Part shown: piece by piece, positions 8,710 through 16,900 of the stretch
Numbering within the stretch: position 1 is the stretch's first letter
Layout: every line of letters begins with the position of its first letter
Origin: Cyclostephanos tholiformis
Taxonomy: Eukaryota > Bacillariophyta > Thalassiosirophyceae > Thalassiosirales > Thalassiosiraceae
Assembly (NCBI GenBank): GCA_036939975.1
Contig: JALLPB010000453.1
Coordinates: 1 to 16,900 of the forward strand
DNA length: 16,900 bases
Direction: 5' to 3'
Made by a program: the position numbers and the translations under genes
The notes under the pieces: model-generated
What the model saw: the letters and a program-made list of their open reading frames with translations, nothing else
Told to the model about the DNA's origin: nothing
The model's database searches: none

Positions 8710-11086
8710 ATGTGGGACTCTCCCATCCCCCCTCATAGCTGGCACATAAAACCAGGGACTCCAAGATTCCCCAATGCACGCATTAAAAACAAGAAGCTGA
8801 AGGAGAAATGGGACAAATACCACATCACCCCCCAATACAGCCAGCAGCTTAACCTTTCAAGGGAAATCTATGAGGGTGGGGTACTCACATCAGATTTACC
8901 CTGCTTCATTGGGTGGTATGGCACCTGGTACAAAAGTCCGCCAGCAGGTTTCCTTATCCAGGATGATACCATGTTAATGGGTGGGAAATCAAACAAAACC
9001 GGGAAAACTAGGGCAATAAAATCAGTTAAAGGCAATAAAACAAATGGGGGGGGGGCAACAATTAATTAACACTGGAGAAGAACTAGGGCAACTAACCTTT
9101 TCAGGGCAAATAAGGGCAAATAAGGGCAAATAATGGAAAAGGACAGTAGGGCAAAAAATAGTTTACAAAAAACAACATGGCAAGGGGAAATCTAAAAATA
9201 AACTTAATAATAAACTTACAAGCAAAAACAGGATGAGCAATTATCTCCGGGGACTTGGCCAAGCTGTTGGCTTCACCAAGGAGGCGGCACCTTGGGGCTC
9301 TGCGGAAGATCAATTTGATGCTGAGTGGGATGAAGTGAGCCGGGTGAGCAGGGGGACCTTCGCACGGTTGGGGACAATTACTCTGCAGCTCCCCCCACCA
9401 GGTAGGACAGGCAGCAAACATGGGAAGGGGGGAACAATATCCCTAGGGTGATCACACAACAGGACGCCCTAGATGTACGGAGTAATGTCTCCCTTGGCAA
9501 GGGTTTCAACCAGGAAGGGAGGGTGAATTGGGAGGAACCGGAACAAGGCCAGGCAGCTAGATTGCCGGTTGGGGAAACAAGGGATGGAGGGTTAGCAATG
9601 GCCATCAGGGGGGTTTCCACCCAAACAAATGACACCACAATCAAACGAGAGCTAGAGTGGCAGGGTCATGTGGGGGGGACCCCACCAAGTCATTGGCATT
9701 CAAGGACCAGGTTCTAAACCAACAAATGCTTTGTGCTTTTGCCTTCATGAAGGGAAAATTGCTGGCAATCCACCTAGCACACTCCATTGGTGCATTCTTT
9801 GGGTTGTCAGGTATGGCACCAGACATATAAGACAAGCAAGTTGCATTTGTGGGGGACAGGAGTCACTGCCAACAGCCAATCCCATTTATCTTGCCTCCTT
9901 AAAATCATGGACATTGGCAAGGGTGCGCTACCTTGCCACTACCACACAATACATCCAATATTATGCTCAGGAAGCTCACTGGGACAATTTGTGGATCTCT
10001 CCCAGCACACAAATTTGAGAGCTGGGCCAGTCAAAAGAGAGCACCAATGGCCCAAAACAAGAATGGCATGAGAAGCACGTACTAGCATTGGATACACACT
10101 GGGAACCGGGGGCAAGGTCAAAGGGACAGGAAGGGGTGCATTGGAAAGCAAGTGGACAGTTGTGCAAGGGAAGTGAAAAAGCAAATCAAACATTTATTAG
10201 TAGGGAATCATTGTTAGACACAAAACCAAAACAAAAACCAAACAAAAAACTTTGCATGTGCCACTGGCACCCATGGCAAAACTGGTTGACCATGTGTTGG
10301 GGTTTATTGAAGGACAGACTATATCCCTCATCAGATCTTGATGCTTGAACTTGAAGAGTATCTTAGTATCCTGGGGGGGGATTCTGGCTGCAGGACAATT
10401 TCCCCATTTTTCTCCCTCATTATTTTGAGAGCAACGTATTTCAACTAATAACTACCAGAAAAAGCAGTTACTCCCAAAAAACTATCAATTTGGCTGTTGG
10501 GCCCGATCCACACTAGCATGAGCGAAGGACAAATTTAAGTGTCGGAACAGCCTCCAAGCGATTTCCTCCAAAACGCTCTCAAAATAATTCTTGCAAGCTT
10601 GCCAGGGAAGGCGGGCGCAAGAAATTTGAGCAAGAGAGTCTATCAGGGAAGACGGTCCATCAAGACCATGCGTGACGGTGGCCACTTAGTAGGCCCATCC
10701 AATCCCTGCACGTGAAGCCATCTGGCTCCAAGGAATGCAGCTGAGAACTCCACAAGGCATCAGATTGGCGCGGAATTGCTCTTCAAGACAAGAGTGGAGT
10801 GTGCACGGGGAGCAAGAAAACGCGCTTCAATGTGTAAAACGATTCCCCAAGGCCCAAGGAAGCAATCAGGGAGCATGACAATGCATGCAAACGCATAGCA
10901 TTGGCTCTATCCTCACAAGAAAGGGCTTGGGGAGCAAGCGAACACGTGAGAATGGAGTTTTCCACAAGTGGTACAGCCTTGAGCAAGAAATCGAGGCTAC
11001 AATTGCAAGAGCCATCTCACGAGAGTCCATAGGGGCCCTCAAGTGAGAGAAAATGGCCCATGTAACCCCCAACAGCCATAAAGGCC
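8710..11086. other. Long region of unrecognised, probably decayed sequence
   Basis: About 2.4 kb without a gene that I can support. Frames of 60-120 codons exist on both strands (for example 8710-9069, 9448-9717 and 9668-10018 on +). They match no family I know, lack introns with convincing splice sites and overlap each other. The region has many short G-runs (about 9048-9055, 9671-9677, 10371-10378). Its right end directly precedes the Copia gag remnant, so part may be Copia leader, LTR or an older nested element. I could not find a matching LTR pair or a primer binding site. Confidence 0.45.
9103..9132 (+). repeat. 10-bp tandem repeat, three copies
   Basis: The unit AGGGCAAATA is repeated three times without error. 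Related AGGGCAATAAA and AAAGGCAATAAA strings lie about 90 bp upstream (about 9010-9045). It is not a plant-type telomere repeat and looks like a local slippage product. Confidence 0.8.
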
Positions 11087-11356
11087 ATGGAGAAAAAGGG
11101 GGGAGAGGGGGCCGTGGGCGTGGGGCCCATGGAAGGGCCATCACAGCTACAATTCCAAGGAACTAGTGAAGTTGGGGCATGCAAGGACCTAGAGGGCCAC
11201 ATTTTTACCATTGGTTCAGGCAACAAGGGTAAGGATGGGGACATGCTAAGGACCAGCATGGAGAAAATGGCCACCTACATTGGCACCAAGTATGGTGATG
11301 ATGCAGCCCAGGAGTGGATTAGCAGCAAGAGAATTGTCCTTCCAGAACCTACTTAG
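11087..11356 (+). pseudogene. Copia gag-like fragment
   Basis: An 89-codon frame. Its second half (DLEGHIFTIGSG, then LRTSMEKMATYIGTKYGDD, then LPEPT) resembles the N-terminal gag of CoDi-type Copia elements, where a short aromatic segment is followed by a K/T-rich part and a PEPT motif. The frame ends at TAG 11354-11356. A different frame continues through YLDIHKALILMNEYK, so a frameshift lies near 11345. No zinc knuckle is visible, consistent with loss of the rest of gag. Gag assignment is inference from position and weak similarity. Confidence 0.55.
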
Positions 11357-11376
11357 ACATCCACAAGGCTCTTATT

Positions 11377-12033
11377 TTGATGAATGAGTACAAGCCATTG
11401 AAAATTGTATCTCCCACTGTCCCGGCTCAAGGCACTGGTGCTTTTACCACCAAGGCCAAGGATGCTAAGAAGAAGGCTTTGAAGGGAGACCTGGCAGACA
11501 TGATGGTACAAATAGCGCCACAAGTGTACAGAAAATATGTGAAGGTTGATAAGAAGGGTACATCAATACTGTATGTGAGACTGCAAAAGGCACTGCAAGG
11601 GGTGATGAGGGCAAGTCTGCTGTTCTACAGAAAGCTGCAGAAGGAGCTGGAGGACTACGGGTTTGTGATCAATCCATATGACCCGTGCGTGGCAAATAAG
11701 ATAAATAAAGGAGGACAGCATATGACTGTCATATGGCATGTCAACAACCTGATGGCATCATGTGAGGATGACTTTGAACTGACCAAATTTTCATGTTATC
11801 TCACAAAGATATGCGGAGCAAAACTAACCATGCACGTGGGAGAGAAGCATGATTACTTGGGAATGGACATGGAGTTCAGAAAGGATGGGACGCAGGGAGT
11901 GTCAATGATCTCTTACCTGAAGAACGTGATTGCAGAATTTCCTGAGGCCATCACGGGGCACGGGGAAATTGTCCACACCAGCGGCCGACCACCTGTTCAA
12001 GGTGAGGGACCAGGAGAATACAAAGCCACTTGA
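11377..12033 (+). pseudogene. Copia reverse transcriptase remnant
   Basis: A 218-codon open frame with the Copia RT blocks LYVRLQKALQGVMRA, FYRKLQKELEDYGFVINPYDPCVAN, and MTVIWHVNNLMAS. Then comes the LTKICGAKLTMHVGEKHDYLGMDMEF segment typical of the RT thumb region. In active elements the WHV(D)(D)L position holds two aspartates that bind metal. Here both are asparagine, so the enzyme would be inactive. The frame ends artificially: the Copia match moves to another frame between about 11955 and 11985 (TPAADHLFKVRDQ). The first third of RT is absent. Confidence 0.82.
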
Positions 12034-12774
12034 AGAGGAGAGGGCATTGGTTTTCCACCATACAGTTGCCCAACTTTTGTTCATGGCAACACAAGCATGA
12101 AGAGACATCCAAACCGCTGTGGCTTTCTTCACCACAAGGGTGAAGAGTCCGGATGAAGATGACTGGGGGATACTTAAGAGGGTACTGAAATATCTCAATG
12201 GAACGAAGTATCTTAAATTGAATCTGAGCATAAAAGACCTTGGAGGGCTCAAGTGGCACGTGGTTGGGTCTCACAACGTGCATTGGGATTGCAAGGGCCA
12301 CGGTGGGGCAATGTTCACAATGGGTAAAGGAGGCATTTCAAGCTATTCAAGGAAAGTGAAGCTAAACACGAGAAGCTCGACTGAGACTGAGCTGGTGGCG
12401 GCGGACATGTATGTGCCGGATATTTCATACAACAACAAGGATATGGAGCAGAATGCACTGGGCTGTATCAAGATAACATCAGCACGCAACTCTTGATGAA
12501 TAACAGTCGATTCTCAAGCAAAAAGAAAACAAAACACATCAAAGCAAAATTCTCTTTCATCAAAGACAAAATTGATCAAGGAGAAATACAAATTGTCCAT
12601 TGCCCAACCAAGCAGATGTGGGCAGACGTTTTGACCAAACCCCTGCAGGGAATGGCATTTAAAAGAATGCGAGCAGAGCTCATGAACTGCTCAGTGAATT
12701 ATGAGGAGGACGAAGAGTGCATAATCACCTCAACTGGAAGGTCAATGTCAGGGAGAGGAAGGATTCCCACCTGA
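12034..12774 (+). pseudogene. Copia RNase H and pol C-terminus remnant
   Basis: The frame through ERALVFHHTVAQLLFMATQA meets TGA (12099-12101) and continues as RDIQTAVAFFTTRVKSPDED and LKRVLKYLNGTKYLKLNL. The RNase H core follows (WDCKGHGG, then SRKVKLNTRSSTETELVAAD). Near 12420 the match changes frame again (QDNISTQLL, then 12493-12774). The last part, SKKKTKHIKAKFSFIKDKI, then IVHCPTKQMWADVLTKPLQG, is the usual end of Copia pol. The normal acidic residue in the DSD-type position of the RNase H start is altered (HNVHWDCKG). Confidence 0.8.
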
Positions 12775-13308
12775 ACATTGCAGGATTGTGTTGGGGATAA
12801 TGGGAAATGTAGTTTGATGACGGACAGACCAAGTGGGCGTTCTGGACCACTAGTTTGGAGGAGTGGAAAGGAGTAATTGGTGGCAAGAGCTCACTTACCA
12901 CAAGAGCTCAATTTATATTAATTATCTAGCAATACAATGTTATGTGCTTAGTGTCATTGATTGACGTCTTATCAATACCATGAGTCTTTGCTGGGAGGGA
13001 TGGAATTGGAATGAAATTCTTTGCAACGAACATGAAGAAGTGGGGCCTTTTCTGAGGATTGCCATAATCACAAGGGCACAGACTCGTACACCTGATCTGG
13101 TAGCCCAAATGAAGGAGTCTCATGCAATTTTTTTTCAGGTAGTGGACATTTTGTCTGTCCAGCAGACCCATGACATTTTCAAAAACTGTGGTGGAACACG
13201 ATGTCTTCTCAAGAGAGAAGAGGAATTCTCATTAAAATAACAATTTGGCTGTTTTCATTCCCGCCACTGTTGATTTCAATCAGCGTTGTAGGGACTCCCA
13301 ATAATTAA
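12775..13308 (+). other. Downstream flank of the Copia relic, possible 3' LTR
   Basis: No gene supported. TGTTGGGGATAATGGG starts at 12788, shortly after pol, as a 3' LTR might. I found no equal sequence on the 5' side. The nearest, GTGTTGGGG near 10298, shares little else. An 86-codon frame at 12980-13240 is not recognisable. A 9-bp direct repeat (AAGAGCTCA) lies near 12885-12911. Confidence 0.35.
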
Positions 13309-13420
13309 AATTGCAAACACGTATGAGAATTGCAAACACGAATGAGAATTGCAAACGTCAACGTAGGAACAATATGATGAAATATTAAAATTGCAAACAC
13401 GTATGAAAATTGCAAAGGGC
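13309..13420 (+). repeat. 19-bp interspersed and tandem repeats (AATTGCAAACACGTATGAG)
   Basis: Two adjacent units at 13309-13327 and 13328-13346 differ by one base. A third partial unit starts at 13347. After about 25 bp the pattern resumes with 13389-13407 and a partial unit at 13408. The two groups share the longer context ATTAAAATTGCAAACACGTATGA, so an 80-bp block was probably duplicated after the 19-bp unit was. It abuts the truncated end of the methyltransferase pseudogene. Confidence 0.88.
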
Positions 13421-13480
13421 ACATTAAAGTCCCATCAAATGTGTGTAATTCGTGACTCAAAATACGTAACAAAAGGCATA

Positions 13481-14330
13481 AAATGTTACAATTCTGGTAG
13501 TCTCCAACAAAATCGACCAAAACAAGAGATAAATCAGCCCAATCCTGCTGGCTTGTTGCTTTGTGTCTGTTGGCTTTTGAAAAGTTTTGACATGGTGAAC
13601 TGAAATGAAACTCCACCTGGAGGTATGTTGGCAAATTGTGACACGATGGAAAAATCAAAGTGGAATGCAAAACATGGAACTCATGTGGTCTATTCTGCCA
13701 AGAGTGCACTTCAACATTTCATAGTCATCTATGAATTTTTGGACACATCCTCTGTAGATGTTCGAACTGGGTTTGTTCGATTCCAAAGTTTTGACAGCAT
13801 CACCATCATTTTCAATGGCCATGACAGAGTTGAACCCTTTGTTCTTATACCCAAGCAGACTCCCGCCAGCGCCTGCAAAGCTCCTATAATGGCCGTTTCT
13901 TGCCCCTCTCCTGCCTAATTTTAACATTGTTGTAAAAGTATTCAATGGCGCTCCAGTTTCTGGGAGTCTGAGCCTCATAAATCAACTTTGAAATTTCCAT
14001 GACATCCTCTGATTCTCTGACAAGTTCCCCCAGGTTGAGATTCTTGATACACTTGTGCCCCTGACGATAAGTACCCTTGAAGTAGTATGGTGCAACCCAA
14101 CCCAATCCATCATGTTCAATGCCAAGAAATGAGTCTTCGAATCTTTCAATCAGGATGCACTCCGCAATATCCTTTGATGGGGTACACCGTATCCCCACGA
14201 CATGGGTGATGGCATCCGTCTCCTTGATTACATAGCAGTGATTCCTGTGGTAGGTCCTACCATGATGCACAATGGAGTCAAGGTCAAAGGGTGCGCAATC
14301 CTCATTGCTTGCCACTTTGTCGGCGGCTCA
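13481..14330 (-). pseudogene. Broken DNA cytosine-5 methyltransferase with BAH domain, intron-containing
   Basis: Reading on the - strand, 14315-13884 encodes a BAH-like segment (DLDSIVHHGRTYHRNHCYVIKE, then VVGIRCTPSKDIAECILIERFED) and a linker ending KIRQERGKKRPL. A TAG (13886-13884) and a frame change then break it. The next frame gives C5-methyltransferase motif I, FAGAGGSLLGY (13879 downward), and the AIENDGDAV acidic motif, ending in GRIDHMS. About 80 bp later motif IV appears as SSPCQNFSKANRH, with the catalytic Cys in PCQ. The intervening stretch fits a decayed intron. The copy stops near 13481, before motifs VI to X. Enzymes of this fold methylate cytosine in DNA, and BAH domains often bind chromatin. 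As written it cannot make an active enzyme. An acidic frame at about 14400-14640 may be more of its N-terminus. Confidence 0.78.
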
Positions 14331-15015
14331 ATCCACGCACCCGTCGTCATTCCACGAACACCATGCGCTTGGTTGATATCGAAGTCCCTGCACAGCCATC
14401 CTCAGCCTGCTCCGCTTGATGTTCGATGCATGGTATTGTTCTATGTCTTCAATGTTGCCATAGTTTGTCATCCTTGTCATCCTCTTCCTCCTCTTTGGAT
14501 TCAAAATTGTGATCAGGCTCGAAGTTGCCATTGCTCGGCTTATGCATTTTGCCAATCACCACGTTGTCCATCCCCCCAGTCACGCCATCCCATCCGTCAG
14601 ATTGTCCATTGTCATGTCCATTGCCCGCAACTCCGAGAACATTATCTGTGCTGTCACTGCCATGCTATCTTTATAAAGAAGTAGATGCTAGCCGAAGGGT
14701 GGAAGGGTGTCCCCTAATACCAATGCTAGCAGGGCTTTTAATCGATGTTGAAAAGTTGATTTTATAATAATAATTTTTAACCAAAAATGCCTAAAAATGC
14801 CTAGTGAAATTGATCTTGAAACATAGTCTTGATCGAATCAATCTTGAGCGGTCTTAATCCTAAAATTGTTTAGATTCCGTAAGTGGGTTGGTTAGTAGGA
14901 TATGTAAGTATCCAATGTTTCCAAATACGTAACATTGATGACTCACCATTGCTGTCCGACTTGATCTCCGACAACAATGCATCGCCGCCTAGTACTACAA
15001 TGACCACAACCCAAG
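14331..15015. other. Intergenic region between methyltransferase pseudogene and transposase relic
   Basis: No supported gene. On the - strand about 14400-14640 holds an acidic frame (GNFEPDHNFES followed by Glu/Asp residues) that may belong to the N-terminal linker of the methyltransferase. From about 14,700 rightward the DNA becomes A/T-rich and holds only a short AAAAATGCCT repeat (about 14783-14803). Confidence 0.4.
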
Positions 15016-15560
15016 ATGAAAAGAAAGCAGATCAGGCCGACTGCATCTGATGTCCAACAATGGCGGAATGACAACCTTGCCACAAAAAAGCACAGATCTG
15101 ATGTGCACAAGGCGGCCGTGCACCTATTCGATGCTGAGAAGAAGAAGCCAGATGGCATATCCATCTGGCAGGTTCACAATTTCATCACGGACATCAAACT
15201 ATGAAACTTGCCCTGGAACAGCAACAATCAGCTGCAACATAAATAAGGGGCTCGTTGATGTATCTCCCATGATGACGGGATCCAAAGGCCATATTTTGGC
15301 ATGGGCATATAAGAATTTATGCTAGGCTTACTCCAGCCTTGTCCCAATCAACCAGATAATGCATGTGCTGGTGACAACTCTTGGACGAAGTGATCCCAAT
15401 GCTTATGAAAAAATTGACTTTGGAACAATCAACGCAACAGGGCTTTTAAAACATGTTGTTTGCATTATGGCAATTGACATCAATGCCGAGAAGCTGAACT
15501 GTGACCTAGGCTGGTGGATAACTTCCCCTGAAATGGATTGTTATGAAGTGAAAACGAAGT

Positions 15561-15686
15561 GACATGTACTCCAGGTCAGGAAGAGAAAATTATGAGCTTA
15601 TTTTAATGCTTAAAAATGAAGTGGACATGTGTTTCAGGTCAGGAAGAGAAAATTATGAGCTTATTTTAATGCTTAAAAATAAAGTG
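15561..15686 (+). repeat. 63-bp tandem repeat, two copies
   Basis: Copy 1 is 15561-15623 and copy 2 is 15624-15686. They differ at four positions, three of them together near the start (ACTCC against GTTTC), which implies a fairly recent duplication. The shared core includes CAGGTCAGGAAGAGAAAATT. No coding potential is seen. Confidence 0.92.
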
Positions 15687-15822
15687 GATCACCCTGGCTA
15701 AAGTTACGGGGATGGGATGCAACCTGTAGGATTATACAGGTGTCTGGTACATGTTCATGATGTGTTTTTGATGTTCCTCCTTGAGTACCTATGTACATCT
15801 GTAGGAGAGTTTGAAGATCGCC

Positions 15823-15912
15823 ATTCAACATCATGTGATGCGGTGGATCTCTATTCAACATCCAGTGATGTGGTAGATCCCTATTCAACATCTGGTGATG
15901 TCTTAAATCTCT
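15823..15912 (+). repeat. 30-bp tandem repeat, three copies
   Basis: Units at 15823-15852, 15853-15882 and 15883-15912 start ATTCAACATC and contain GTGATG. They diverge by several bases each, the last unit most. The unit is divisible by three, so both strands show ten-residue peptide repeats (for example LNRDLPHHWM on the - strand), which I take to be accidental. Confidence 0.9.
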
Positions 15913-16900
15913 GATGTCAGTCCACTGACCTCAGAGGTTCCACTTGGTGCTAAAACTTTGCTTGGAACCTTTTGTATACTTCAGGTAAGTACTGTACACA
16001 CCTAATGTCTGGCCTTGGGTCGGGCATGCCTAATCTGTAACAATGGTTACACAAGTTACAGTGAACTTCTGGGACCGCTGCATCTGCTGGCCGACGTACC
16101 AAAACTTGGCACTTTGGTTCGACAGCTGGGAGGCATTCTTGGTTGATATTGGTGTCGCAACAACCAACCAAACTGGTGAGCTTAATATCAAAGACAAAAT
16201 GAAGGGAAGAATCCTCAACATGGATGAGACATGCCTATCCCTCAACGGGAGCAACAGCAATCAAGGATACTTTGATGTGCGCTTCCCACTGCTTGGGAAA
16301 GCAATGCTTAAGTCAGTGTTGATGACAATGATGATTAGTGGGAGTACCGCAGTGGGAGAGCCACTCCCCCCCCCCAATTTCAGTTTCAGATGTTTGTGCA
16401 GACAGCCAAGGCTGAGGCTATTTGGATTGAAACCATTTGGTACATGCTTGATGTCAGGTGTACTTTTGGGCATAAATCCAAGCAGTCCTTTCCAATCTCA
16501 CTTGGCTTAAATCACAAGGGGGGATGGATAATCAGGAATTTTTGAATATATAAAAAAGTCAATTATGAAATTATTTCTGGACATGGCACCCATAAGAGGA
16601 CTGTGGGTTGTTATAAAATGTGATAACAGCCTGGGCCATTTGAATCTGGATCTCATTGTTTTCCTCCATTTCCATGGCTTCATTTTCTTCCCTGGCATCC
16701 CCAACACAACTGCCGTCACACAGGAGATGGACCAAAGTTATGGTCCATTTCAATTGGCAGTCCACACAAAGCTTCAGCTCATCATCAACGAGCATGCACA
16801 GAGGAGTCTTTTGCCATGGATTATTGGGCTTGTTGTTTTTGGGGGAGAGGATCTGTCGCAGCTAATATCGAAGTTAGATGGCTACCCAATTTTAGCTGCC

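Larger units (their letters stand above)
11087..12774 (+). mobile_element. Internally deleted, decayed Copia (Ty1-type) LTR retrotransposon
   Basis: A gag-like fragment (11087-11356) is followed almost at once by a reverse transcriptase remnant (about 11440-11960), an RT-to-RNase H linker and RNase H (about 11960-12460), and the pol C-terminus (about 12440-12774). Protease, integrase and the N-terminal RT motifs are missing. Recognisable pol segments are YVRLQKAL, NPYDPCVANK, AVAFFTTRVKSP, NTRSSTETELVAA, KTKHIKAKF and ADVLTKPLQGMAFKRMR. The catalytic YVDD-type motif reads WHVNNL. At least two frameshifts and one internal TGA break the pol frame. The protein features resemble the CoDi Copia lineages known from diatoms. 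No LTR pair was identified, although TGTTGGGG at 12788 is a possible 3' LTR start. Confidence 0.82.
15525..16040. other. Insertion or intron-like segment splitting the transposase relic
   Basis: Transposase similarity stops near 15525 (LGWWIT) and resumes near 16085 (WPTYQNL). The interval has no transposase match and contains two unrelated tandem arrays. It may be a nested insertion, a decayed intron or an expanded linker. No target-site duplication was recognised. Confidence 0.45.
15016..16900 (+). pseudogene. Pogo/Tigger-type DDE transposase relic, continuing past the window
   Basis: The N-terminal part (15016-15204) encodes KRKQIRPTASDVQQWRND and KAAVHLFDAEKKKPDGISIW, a helix-turn-helix type DNA-binding start. 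The match then passes through two other frames (NYETCPGTATI; then GSKGHILAWAYKNLC, a stop, AYSSLVPINQ; then INATGLLKHVV and IDINAEKLNCDLGWW). After a gap of about 500 bp it resumes with WPTYQNLALWFDSWEAFL. The DDE_1-type catalytic domain follows: LNMDETCLSL (Asp codon 16223-16225), VVIKCDNSLG (16622-16624) and TQEMDQSYGPF (16730-16732). All three aspartates are kept. Two frameshifts lie at a C10 run (16366-16375) and a T5 run near 16540 and compensate each other. The frame is still open at the right edge. Several internal stops before 16,040 make it a pseudogene as written. Confidence 0.78.

Noticed and set aside
8513..8835. Hydrophobic - strand frames resembling a membrane protein
   Set aside because: Two overlapping frames are both hydrophobic, composition explains this, and there is no conserved motif or splice signal.
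9233..10071. Overlapping + strand frames as a possible gene
   Set aside because: No frame has recognisable family motifs, they overlap in different phases, and I could not join them with plausible GT-AG introns.
10290..12810. LTR pair flanking the Copia relic (TGTTGGGG near 10299 and 12788)
   Set aside because: Beyond the first 8-10 bases and a short GGACAGAC string the sequences do not align by eye, so an LTR pair is not supported.
10487..13252. Shared CAATTTGGCTGTT 13-mer near 10488 and 13240
   Set aside because: One or two 13-mer matches are expected by chance in a window of this size and the flanks differ.
13309..13420. Possible CRISPR array
   Set aside because: Units are 19 bp and directly adjacent or irregularly spaced, with no equal-sized spacers. 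The context is eukaryotic.
15673..15914. Small frames with ten-residue repeats on both strands
   Set aside because: They reflect the 30-bp repeat and have no start context, partner exons or similarity.

Overview
This window looks like nuclear DNA of a diatom, probably a centric one. The reasons are short GT-AG introns (73 to 135 bp), secreted proteins of diatom type, a Copia element resembling the CoDi lineages, and other protein families I associate with stramenopiles. This taxon call is recognition from memory, not a search result.

The left part (about 1-6,860) is a compact, intact gene block. A small two-exon gene on the + strand (61-645) encodes a secreted protein with 14 cysteines. Tail-to-tail with it, a single-exon 737-residue gene on the - strand (902-3115) encodes a conserved domain of unknown function embedded in long Ser, Asp, His, Thr and Arg tracts. 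Upstream of that, also on the - strand, is a seven-exon gene (3619-6854) for a predicted 882-residue secreted zinc metalloprotease of the metzincin (reprolysin-like) group. I reconstructed it exon by exon and every junction keeps frame. Its C-terminus carries two tandem copies of a beta-rich secreted domain, made by duplication of a phase-1/phase-1 exon with its intron, and ends in seven five-residue K-P-T/S-T-R units encoded by a 15-bp minisatellite.

The right part (about 7,390-16,900) is a graveyard of decayed sequences. In order it holds a broken piggyBac-type transposase (7393-8071), a 3 kb stretch with no recognisable gene (8072-11086), an internally deleted Copia retrotransposon carrying gag, reverse transcriptase and RNase H remnants (11087-12774), a broken intron-containing BAH plus DNA cytosine-5 methyltransferase pseudogene on the - strand (13481-14330), and a pogo/Tigger-type DDE transposase relic on the + strand (15016 to the right edge). 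That last relic keeps its three catalytic aspartate codons but is interrupted by about 500 bp with two tandem-repeat arrays. Several frame breaks lie in homopolymers (C10, T6, T5), so some could be assembly errors.

There is no evidence that these genes form one operating system. The intact genes suggest secretion and extracellular proteolysis. The right half records at least three transposon families plus a dead copy of a DNA methyltransferase, an enzyme type commonly used to silence such elements.
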